Shown one piece after another: positions 1 to 5,782 of a stretch of 6,561 nucleotides of DNA. Made by a program: the position numbers and the translations under genes. The stretch spans positions 1 to 6,561 of the forward strand of contig PIXT01000035.1 of NCBI GenBank assembly GCA_003096235.1. Direction: 5' to 3'. Numbering within the stretch: position 1 is the stretch's first letter; the number at the start of each line of letters is the position of its first letter. The notes beneath the pieces are model-generated. The model searched no databases, was not told the DNA's origin, and saw nothing but the letters and a program-made list of their open reading frames with translations. Origin of the DNA: Candidatus Bathyarchaeum sp. (GTDB lineage Archaea; Thermoproteota; Bathyarchaeia; Bathyarchaeales; Bathyarchaeaceae).

Positions 1-1920
1 CTATGGACAGAAGCACTAACAATGGGAGGTCTTGCTGGAGGTTCAATGGGCTGGCAAGGATTTGAGCAAGGAGACGCCTACGAAGGAAAATTCGGTAGTG
101 GCGGTCTCTTTGGAGCAGCTGGACCAGTAATCATTGGTGGAATACTATTCTACAACCAATTTGAAGGAATAGGAACCAACGCTGAACAATGGGTTAATGC
201 CAAGAACATACACACAGGAGAAATGTTATGGAGTAGACCGTTGTTAACGCCCAGTGGATCAAACCTTAGACTGGCTTTTGGTCAAACATTCTATTGGGAC
301 TCGTATAACTATCACGGTGTTTTCGATTTCCTATGGACCACTGAAAGTGGTGGATTTGGTCAACCTCAAACATGGCACGCTTTTGATCCCTTCACTGGAC
401 GATGGGTCTACACAATGGAAGGCATGCCCAGCGGCATTAAGGTATATGGAACAAAGGGCGAAATTTACCTTTACAATGTAGATAAAAACGCTGGCACAAT
501 GTCACTATGGAACTCCAGCAGAGTAGTTGCTGTTGCAGGAAGTTGGAGACCACAAGGACAAACCTATGACGCTGAAGCAGTCGCCCAAGGAATTGAATGG
601 AACATAACAATACCAGGATTAGCGGAATTACCTGGAAGTGTCTATAAAGTTCGTCAGGACGTAATACTTGGAGCAGATTTCTCTCGTGGTGGTCCTGCGC
701 CTAATCCTGCAACTATGTGGGCGGTCAGTGTTGATGTAGAGCATGGAGACGCTGAATTAATGTGGGATACAACATGGTCAATACCCAGTGGAGTTGCACT
801 GATATCGGTTGAAGACGTAAACGTAGACGAAGACTTGTTCATCGTTTCCACAAAAGAAACCCGAACAACTTACGGATTCCGCTTAAGCACCGGAGAAGAA
901 CTGTGGGGACCAACACCATCAAGGCACTATACAGATAACTGGGGCCACTCATCAGGTAACAGCTGGGACATCATAGCTGACGGCAAAGTTATTGCAGGAA
1001 ACTATGGTGGAACAGTCTGGTGCTATGATGCACAAACTGGCGGAGTAGAGTGGACCTTCGATATAGATGACCCATTCACTGAGGTTTTGCACAACAACCG
1101 TTGGCGTTTCAGACCAGTAATTGTTTCTGATGGAAAACTATACATCGAAAACACCGAACACAACCCACGAGATCCGCAACCCCGTGGTGCACCTTTCATC
1201 TGTCTTGACTTAGAAACTGGAGAGCAAATTTTCAGAATACCCTACCGTGGAAGTGAATGGGGTTCTAGCCCAATGATTGCAGACAGCATAATAGTGATGT
1301 ACAATGAATACGACCAGCGCATCTATGCAATTGGCAAGGGTCCAAGCGCAATTACAGTCACTACATCACCTGAAATTCAAGCACAAGGAAACAGCGTAAT
1401 GATCAAAGGCACATTGATGGATGTTTCTCCGGGAACTGAAGATGCAGCTATCAGATTACGGTTCCCCAATGGCGTACCTGCGGTATCTGATGAATCAATG
1501 ACAGATTGGACACTTCACGTGTACAACCAGTTTGAGCGTCCTGCTGATGTCAAAGGTGCCGATGTTACTTTGATCATACAAGACCCTAACGGTGACTACT
1601 ATCAAACCACGGTTACATGTGATTCAAACGGAATGTACAGTCACATGTGGGCACCAGCAATTGTTGGAGAGTATCAGGTTACCGCTGTATTTGAGGGCTC
1701 TAACTCGTACTATCCATCACAAACGACAACCGCCTTTGGCATAGACTCTGCACCAACCCCAGCAACACCAATACAGCCAGAGGAACCAGTAGACACAGAG
1801 CAACCAGACACCACCGAACCAACAGCACCAATAATATCTGCAGAAGTAGCAATCATCGCGGCAGTTGCAGTAGTTGCAGTTATCGGCGTTGCAGCATTCT
1901 GGATTCTAAGAAGAAAATAA
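1..1920 (+). CDS. PQQ-like beta-propeller surface protein with Ig-like domain and C-terminal membrane anchor (5'-partial)
   Basis: The frame is open from base 1 (codons LWTEALT precede the first ATG at 22), so this is the 3' part of a longer gene and no start or signal peptide is visible. Numbering from the ATG at 22 (632 residues), PQQ-like blade motifs of the type Asp-x-x-Thr-Gly-x-x-x-x-Trp recur around residues 62-70, 120-130, 286-296, 333-345 and 393-405, for example YDAQTGGVEW and FDPFTGRWVY. An Ig-like domain follows (about 443-575) with GMYSHMWAP, GEYQVTAVFEGS and SYYPS strands. Residues 576-603 are a Pro/Thr/Glu-rich stalk, and 606-629 form an Ala/Val/Ile-rich transmembrane helix ending in RRK. 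Known of the family: such repeats build a beta-propeller, often without bound PQQ in archaeal surface proteins. Inferred: an extracellular binding or scaffold protein anchored by its C-terminus. No catalytic residues are recognised. It lacks the IPEF motif of the minus-strand proteins. G+C is visibly higher than in the leftward operon. Confidence 0.85.
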   Translation, partial: LWTEALTMGGLAGGSMGWQGFEQGDAYEGKFGSGGLFGAAGPVIIGGILFYNQFEGIGTNAEQWVNAKNIHTGEMLWSRPLLTPSGSNLRLAFGQTFYWDSYNYHGVFDFLWTTESGGFGQPQTWHAFDPFTGRWVYTMEGMPSGIKVYGTKGEIYLYNVDKNAGTMSLWNSSRVVAVAGSWRPQGQTYDAEAVAQGIEWNITIPGLAELPGSVYKVRQDVILGADFSRGGPAPNPATMWAVSVDVEHGDAELMWDTTWSIPSGVALISVEDVNVDEDLFIVSTKETRTTYGFRLSTGEELWGPTPSRHYTDNWGHSSGNSWDIIADGKVIAGNYGGTVWCYDAQTGGVEWTFDIDDPFTEVLHNNRWRFRPVIVSDGKLYIENTEHNPRDPQPRGAPFICLDLETGEQIFRIPYRGSEWGSSPMIADSIIVMYNEYDQRIYAIGKGPSAITVTTSPEIQAQGNSVMIKGTLMDVSPGTEDAAIRLRFPNGVPAVSDESMTDWTLHVYNQFERPADVKGADVTLIIQDPNGDYYQTTVTCDSNGMYSHMWAPAIVGEYQVTAVFEGSNSYYPSQTTTAFGIDSAPTPATPIQPEEPVDTEQPDTTEPTAPIISAEVAIIAAVAVVAVIGVAAFWILRRK

Positions 1921-1989
1921 ACAACATTTTCTTCCCTCCTTTTTTGGGAAATAAACTTGAAAGAAACGGGGCTGAAAAGGCTCAAGCAC

Positions 1990-2039
1990 AAAAAATGAAA
2001 AAATAACAAAGTGATAGTAGCTTGGTTTTTTCGTTTTTT
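1990..2039 (+). terminator. Long A/T dyad and T-runs downstream of the propeller gene
   Basis: Six A, T, G, six A (1990-2003) can pair with six T, C, G, six T (2026-2039), giving a 14-bp stem with one G-T wobble around a 22-base loop. On the plus strand the right arm is a pair of T6 tracts, which is what archaeal RNA polymerase needs to terminate. A smaller dyad, TTCCC/GGGAA at 1932-1936 and 1946-1950 enclosing T6 at 1940-1945, sits only 11 bases after the stop codon and may be the first termination site. Both are inferred termination regions. The A/T dyad is approximately symmetrical, so it could also act on minus-strand transcripts. Confidence 0.5.
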
Positions 2040-2119
2040 CACCTTATTGCCTGTGCAGAAGCCTCAGCAAACCCGTTTCTTCAAAATTTTTTGATTAATA
2101 AACGATGAAAGTAAACACT

Positions 2120-2130
2120 AAAGTTTTATA
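2120..2130 (+). promoter_or_regulatory. Archaeal BRE/TATA promoter of the tRNA-Pro gene
   Basis: AAAGTTTTATA matches the archaeal BRE plus TATA pattern AAA-N2-TTTATA. With the usual distance of about 25-27 bases from the TATA centre, transcription would start near 2152-2155, leaving a leader of roughly 44 bases before the tRNA for RNase P to remove. A weaker alternative is TTCATAAAAG, starting at about 2146, which would start transcription nearer the tRNA. Position and orientation fit the tRNA; no protein gene on this strand begins downstream. Confidence 0.6.
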
Positions 2131-2197
2131 GGAAATTGGTGTTGTTCATAAAAGCTTACTAGATTGTGAAATATCTGGTGAGTTCTCTGTGTTGAGG

Positions 2198-2275
2198 GGG
2201 GTCGTCGGCTAGCTTGGTCCAGGCTATGAGACTTGGACTCTCGTGACCCCGGTTCAAATCCGGGCGACCCCACCA
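2198..2275 (+). tRNA. tRNA-Pro (anticodon TGG), CCA end encoded
   Basis: A complete cloverleaf folds by hand. The acceptor stem is GGGGTCG (2198-2204) with CGACCCC (2265-2271), 7 bp. The D-stem is GGCT (2207-2210) with GGCT (2222-2225), two Watson-Crick and two G-U pairs, its loop carrying the GG pair. The anticodon stem is TGAGA (2227-2231) with TCTCG (2239-2243), the loop is CTTGGAC and the anticodon TGG is at 2234-2236. The variable loop is four bases (TGAC), and the T-arm is CCCGG/CCGGG around TTCAAAT (2248-2264). The discriminator is A2272, followed by a genome-encoded CCA (2273-2275). A73 fits archaeal tRNA-Pro. There is no intron. Position 9 is C, where a purine is usual, and the D-stem is weak. 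It reads CCA and, by wobble, other proline codons. Confidence 0.95.
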
Positions 2276-2288
2276 CTTTTCAATTTTT
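2276..2288 (+). terminator. T-rich terminator of the tRNA-Pro gene
   Basis: Immediately after the encoded CCA come T4 (2277-2280) and T5 (2284-2288). Short oligo-T tracts directly after a tRNA are the usual archaeal stop signal. No hairpin is needed or seen. Confidence 0.6.
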
Positions 2289-2338
2289 AAGTCATTAATG
2301 AAAGAGTGAACCTTAAGAATCAAATGTGTGCGGTGTAG

Positions 2339-2368
2339 AAAAAATTTTGAAAAAAGGTTGTTTTCAAC
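2339..2368 (-). terminator. Hairpin plus T-runs ending the leftward operon
   Basis: Read on the minus strand, 21 bases after the stop codon of the last gene, GTTG-AAAA-CAAC (2368-2357) forms a small 4-bp hairpin. It is followed by a T6 tract (2355-2350) and a second T6 tract (2344-2339). This is the end of the three-gene minus-strand operon, converging with the tRNA terminator at 2276-2288. The stem is short, so the T-tracts are the stronger part of the evidence. Confidence 0.55.
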
Positions 2369-2378
2369 ATTCTATTTC

Positions 2379-2394
2379 TATTAGTATACTAATA
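2379..2394. repeat. 16-bp perfect palindrome across the stop codon of the last beta-helix gene
   Basis: TATTAGTATACTAATA is its own reverse complement over all 16 bases. It contains the TAG stop codon of the minus-strand gene (2389-2391). It could be part of the 3'-end structure of that mRNA, a protein-binding dyad, or chance in AT-rich DNA. No partner copy is seen elsewhere in the window. Confidence 0.6.
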
Positions 2395-4011
2395 TACCGC
2401 ACAAAGGTGTGAACCCTTAGAGGTCAGTTTGTGGATTTTGTGTTTGTAAAGCACTAGAACAAAGGTTCCAATAATAGTAAAAGGCAAAAAAGTCAAAACT
2501 GGAAACTCTGGAATCGTTGGAGTATATTCTGGTTTTGCATTAGGGTTTGGTTCAGTTAAGAAGGGAACAAAGTTTACTTTATCCAAGTTAAACGCGTATT
2601 TTCCGTCATAAATTGACATGTTGATTTGTTTGGTGTCAGTTGTTCCCCACCAATTATTGGTAGCGTCTGCTTCATCAGAGTTGTTTTCTAGGTAAATGCT
2701 GTTTTGTTGGTTGTTTTCCAGATTGTTGTAGTTAACAGTTAATGATGACGCACTTGACCGAATTCCAACAGTATTATTGTTTATTGTGTTGTTTCTGATT
2801 ACTGTAGAAGAACCAGCGGCATCTATACCCGTTGTTAAATGGTTACTGACTAAGTTTTTTTCGATTATTACTACGTTACCATGAGTTGCGATTCCTACTG
2901 TGCCATTGACAACAATGTTGTCGTGAATTGTTAAATCTCCTGCACTTGGAACAACAATCCCATTCTTATTATTCACTAGCAAGTTTTCTTGGATTGTTCC
3001 ACCGCCTTGTGCACGAATAGCGGTTCCAGCATCGGTGACGGTGTTTGCAGAAATGTAAAAAGAGCCTGAATTAACTTCGATTCCAACATAATCTTCTTGA
3101 CCAGAGATGATGTTATCTGAAATTCTTGAGGTTCCACTTACTTTGATTGCGGGACCAGGGTCAATTATGTGTGTTGTTTTTCGGAAGATGTCACCGTAAT
3201 AGCTTACAGTGTGGCTAATTTTGTTATTTGAAATGGTTGATTCTGAAGCTTCAACAATCCCTTTTATTGTGTTATTCAAAATTGAACAGAAACTACCAGC
3301 ATAGACACTGCTTGAAATGTTGTTACAAGAGATTGTGTTTGAACTTCCAGCAGTAACGCTGCCTTTAAGGGCGTTATTCGAGATTGTGTTTGAGTTTTCA
3401 AAATGAATGGGGCCTATCAGTTCATTGTTTGTAACTTCTGATGAGCCTCCAATTGTGATTTTTCCGTTTGTGATTCTGTTGTTTATCGCAATATAGCTGT
3501 CAGAGATTATTGAATAATCGTCAACAGTCAAATCTCCTCGTATTCTACTGTTGGATATCTTAAGAGAAACTGCACTGATTATGTCTACATTTTCTATGAA
3601 AACATTATCAAACACACAACCCGAAGCAAGCTGCTTGTTCCAGCCATTACTGGAAGAAGTGAACTCAAGTCTTCCAAAAGGGTTAGAATCAGGAGAAATG
3701 TTTTTTGTTTCTAGGGTTTCAGTGATGTTAATTGGGGCAATACTCGTGCCCACTGCAACAAAGGTGCCCCTAATTTGCACATCGTAGCCGTTGAGGTTAA
3801 TTGTTGTACCCGGGTCAATCGTTAATGTTGCTCCTTGTTCTACAAGCAAAGGGCCAGTAAGATTGTATGGGCTATCTACAGAGGTCCATATGGTATCTGA
3901 ATTAATTACGATAATTACTCCAGAGCTTTCAGCACAGACAGGCACAACACCAACTAAAGATAATCCTCCAACAAGAATAGTCAACAATAATACACAATAT
4001 GTTCGATTCAC
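2389..4011 (-). CDS. Right-handed parallel beta-helix surface protein with IPEF C-terminal anchor
   Basis: 540 residues, complete. The start is GTG, chosen because the hydrophobic signal peptide begins there (MNRTYCVLLLT..., probable cleavage after VPVCA, residue 27) and because GGTGG (4021-4025) lies 9 bases upstream. A cap (about 38-90) matches the neighbouring gene: SDT(I/V)WT, SPYNLTG, LTI-x-x-G-x-T. Residues about 150-269 form coils of about 17 residues, each with an Asn-Asn-x-(Ile/Leu) or similar corner. Residues 290-431 form coils of 20-23 residues, with corner Asn at 300, 323, 343, 365, 386, 408 and 430. The helix closes with NNWWGTTDT (452-460), then PFLTEPN, then IPEFP (500-504), a transmembrane helix (about 505-523) and a basic tail. 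Known: such Asn-ladder solenoids occur in the NosD/PbH1 and pectate-lyase-like fold class. Inferred: a passive binding or adhesin ectodomain, since no lyase or hydrolase residues are recognisable. Unlike its paralogues it has a long cytoplasmic tail of about 17 residues containing a Cys. Last gene of the operon. Confidence 0.85.
   Translation of the reverse strand: MNRTYCVLLLTILVGGLSLVGVVPVCAESSGVIIVINSDTIWTSVDSPYNLTGPLLVEQGATLTIDPGTTINLNGYDVQIRGTFVAVGTSIAPINITETLETKNISPDSNPFGRLEFTSSSNGWNKQLASGCVFDNVFIENVDIISAVSLKISNSRIRGDLTVDDYSIISDSYIAINNRITNGKITIGGSSEVTNNELIGPIHFENSNTISNNALKGSVTAGSSNTISCNNISSSVYAGSFCSILNNTIKGIVEASESTISNNKISHTVSYYGDIFRKTTHIIDPGPAIKVSGTSRISDNIISGQEDYVGIEVNSGSFYISANTVTDAGTAIRAQGGGTIQENLLVNNKNGIVVPSAGDLTIHDNIVVNGTVGIATHGNVVIIEKNLVSNHLTTGIDAAGSSTVIRNNTINNNTVGIRSSASSLTVNYNNLENNQQNSIYLENNSDEADATNNWWGTTDTKQINMSIYDGKYAFNLDKVNFVPFLTEPNPNAKPEYTPTIPEFPVLTFLPFTIIGTFVLVLYKHKIHKLTSKGSHLCAVY
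2544..2565. repeat. 22-base exact repeat shared by two paralogues, copy 1
   Basis: These 22 bases are identical to 5913-5934 and encode the same PFLTEPN segment just after the NWWG closing motif. Identity at the DNA level including third positions, where flanking codons differ, points to recent duplication, gene conversion or strong local constraint. Confidence 0.7.
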
Positions 4012-4025
4012 CTAAAGCTTCCACC
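4008..4025 (-). promoter_or_regulatory. Coupled start: 4-base stop/start overlap with upstream GGTGG
   Basis: The TGA stop of the middle beta-helix gene (4008-4010) and the GTG start of the last one (4009-4011) share GTGA, the classic layout for termination-reinitiation coupling. A GGTGG Shine-Dalgarno-like element (4021-4025) lies inside the final codons of the middle gene, 9 bases before the GTG. This fixes the start choice and argues for one polycistronic message. Confidence 0.65.
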
Positions 4026-5765
4026 AAAATTTTTTCTGAAAACTACGACGAACAGACTTATCACCAAAAACAAGGGTAAAAGTAACCATGAAGAAAATTC
4101 TGGAATTCCGGGGGTTCCAATTAGTTCAATTGTCTTTGTGTTGGCTTCGTAGTTGAACTGTAGAAAGGTTTCAGTGCCACCTTCGTTTCTTGCTGTTGGG
4201 TTTTCTATTGAGTTTTCATCTGCGTATATTTGCCAGAAACCGCCTGCAGCAGGTGAAGAGCTTTCCACTATTTTAGCAATAATTCGACCTGCAACATCTG
4301 AAGGCGTAATACTTGCGGTCAGTTTTCCACTTGTTGCATCAAAAGTTATGTCGGTTATCTTGTTGGTTGATTGGATGAAAAAGATGTTCTGGTCTTGATA
4401 ATTTAACGAAGCAAACCCAGCGATAGTGGAGGTTTCACGGTACATTTCGTTTCCGTTCCATTCGGCTTTGAGTAGAAAAGTGCCCCATTCAATGTGTGAC
4501 CAAGAAACAAAACAGCCTCCACCATCAGAACGGGTAGTGTTTGAACCAATTTTTTCCCAACTATTTCCATCGACAGAGTATGATACAGTAATTGTTTCAT
4601 CACCAATAAGTCGCCCAGAAATGTCTGAAAGAATTGCACTGATAATAAGAGGTGAACCAACAACTGTTGGCATGTTATCTACATAGACTTCTATGTTTGT
4701 TGGAACTGAAGGGGCGTTTGAGTTTGGCTCAACCAAGAACGGTTCAAAAATCACGGTTGCTAAGTCAAAATCATCATAATAATCATGAATTGAGTCACTG
4801 ATTGCTGTTGGGTCAGATGTTCCCCACCAGTTTTTAGTGGCGTTTATTTCGTCTTCAGAACGCAAACGTAAGTAAAGATTCCTCTCAGAATTATTGCATA
4901 TATTGTTGTTAACTATTGTTACCAAAGCAGAACGACAAGAAATTCCAGTAGTGGTTTTTGTGATTGTGTTGTCTCGAATTATGACTTTTGAACCCGATTC
5001 TACTAAAATACCCGAGCGTCTGGTGGATATCAAGTTTCCTTCTAGTATTGGTTCTCCTGTTTCGATTCTAATTGCTGCTTGTTCAAAGTTCCCTACAATT
5101 GTGTTATCAGCAATGTATGGTTGTTCTGCGGTTCCAAAACCTAGGATATCAATTCCATAATCAGGAGAGCTAGGACGATTATAAGCGTCGAATTTAGGTT
5201 TGTCAGAAATTGTGTTATTTATAATCTGAGGAGACCCACCTTCAACATTTGTTTTGCATTGCAGATAATTGTTGATAATCAAAGGAGTTCCCCCCCTAAC
5301 GCTGATTGCACCGTATGCAAGAAAGTTATTAGATATTTCTTGGGTGCCGTATAGTTCAATTATTACATCGTTCAAAACTGCATTTTTGATTATTGAACCT
5401 GTTTGCGTTTCAGGGTTCCAGCCAGTACTGTCCTCAGTGAACCTTATTCGTTTACCATTGTTAAAATAAATTGAATCATCACTGGTGCCCCTTGCGGTTA
5501 AGGTGCCTTCCACTTGCAAAGCATAGTCATCATCATTGAAGTTTACAGTAACACCGGCTTGAATAGTTAAGGTAACACCAGAACTAACAAGCAAATTCCC
5601 AGTTAGATTGTAAGGACTGTTGGCTTTGGTCCACACCGTATCTGAAGTAATTTCTCCAGAAACTTCAGTAGAACCAAAAACTACAAAATTTTCTGTACAA
5701 GCTGAAGCTACACAAGTAACTAGAGCAAATATCAAAACCATACTTAAAAACAATTTATTCATCAT
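4008..5765 (-). CDS. Beta-helix surface protein with Ig-like ectodomain and IPEFSS C-terminal anchor
   Basis: 585 residues, complete. Tandem ATGs (5765 and 5762) follow AGGAG at 5778-5782; either is possible. The signal peptide covers about 1-22 (MMNKLFLSMVLIFALVTCVASA); a Cys directly after the likely cut makes a lipidated N-terminus conceivable, but the lipobox is poor. The cap at about 40-93 matches the downstream paralogue. The parallel beta-helix (about 100-310) has Asn corners such as ISNNFL, IINNYL, IINNTI, IADNTI, IRDNTI and IVNNNI, and closes with KNWWGTSD (311-318) and PFLVEPN. Unlike its paralogues it then carries an Ig-like domain (about 355-450; SYSVDGNSW, LKAEWNGNEMY). A second beta-rich segment follows (about 461-550; NKITDITFDATSGKL), then IPEFSS (554-559), a transmembrane helix (about 560-576) and RKN. 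The fold class is well supported; the ligand is unknown. Inferred role: a surface adhesin or glycan-binding protein held further from the membrane by the extra domains. Confidence 0.85.
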   Translation of the reverse strand: MMNKLFLSMVLIFALVTCVASACTENFVVFGSTEVSGEITSDTVWTKANSPYNLTGNLLVSSGVTLTIQAGVTVNFNDDDYALQVEGTLTARGTSDDSIYFNNGKRIRFTEDSTGWNPETQTGSIIKNAVLNDVIIELYGTQEISNNFLAYGAISVRGGTPLIINNYLQCKTNVEGGSPQIINNTISDKPKFDAYNRPSSPDYGIDILGFGTAEQPYIADNTIVGNFEQAAIRIETGEPILEGNLISTRRSGILVESGSKVIIRDNTITKTTTGISCRSALVTIVNNNICNNSERNLYLRLRSEDEINATKNWWGTSDPTAISDSIHDYYDDFDLATVIFEPFLVEPNSNAPSVPTNIEVYVDNMPTVVGSPLIISAILSDISGRLIGDETITVSYSVDGNSWEKIGSNTTRSDGGGCFVSWSHIEWGTFLLKAEWNGNEMYRETSTIAGFASLNYQDQNIFFIQSTNKITDITFDATSGKLTASITPSDVAGRIIAKIVESSSPAAGGFWQIYADENSIENPTARNEGGTETFLQFNYEANTKTIELIGTPGIPEFSSWLLLPLFLVISLFVVVFRKNFGGSFR

Positions 5766-5782
5766 ACGTGTTTTTTACTCCT
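5755..5782 (-). promoter_or_regulatory. Coupled start: 11-base gene overlap with AGGAG ribosome binding site
   Basis: The TAA stop of the upstream beta-helix gene (5755-5757) lies inside the first codons of the next gene (ATG at 5765, second ATG at 5762). AGGAG at 5778-5782 sits 12 bases before the first ATG and 15 before the second. The overlap leaves no room for a separate promoter, so translation of the middle gene should depend on the same transcript. Confidence 0.6.

Noticed and set aside
22..24. ATG at 22 as the true start of the propeller gene
   Set aside because: The frame is open from base 1, there is no signal peptide or Shine-Dalgarno element, and the protein begins inside a Gly-rich propeller region.
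1710..2042. Minus-strand 110-codon frame over the end of the propeller gene and the spacer
   Set aside because: It is antisense to a well-supported gene, rich in Ala/Thr as a mirror of the Pro/Thr stalk and Ala/Val helix, and starts within the A/T dyad; no family resemblance.
2248..2272. attL/attR-type integration site at the tRNA 3' end
   Set aside because: No second copy of the T-arm/acceptor sequence and no integrase is visible in the window; kept only as a weak possibility under the composition finding.
2198..2275. tRNA-Trp, or an intron-containing tRNA
   Set aside because: The anticodon read in the standard 7-base loop is TGG (Pro), not CCA, and all arms close without extra sequence.
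2800..3500. CRISPR-like or tandem DNA repeats in the beta-helix genes
   Set aside because: The periodicity is at the protein level (Asn-x-Ile corners); the DNA units are degenerate, without constant repeats and spacers.
4403..4663. 86-codon frames on both strands inside the middle beta-helix gene
   Set aside because: They overlap a strongly supported coding frame with homology to its paralogues; no ribosome binding site or recognisable product.
5692..5702. Lipoprotein lipobox in the middle beta-helix protein (Ala-Ser-Ala-Cys)
   Set aside because: A Cys follows the likely signal cleavage, but the -3 residue is Ala rather than Leu and the protein already has a C-terminal anchor; too weak to call.
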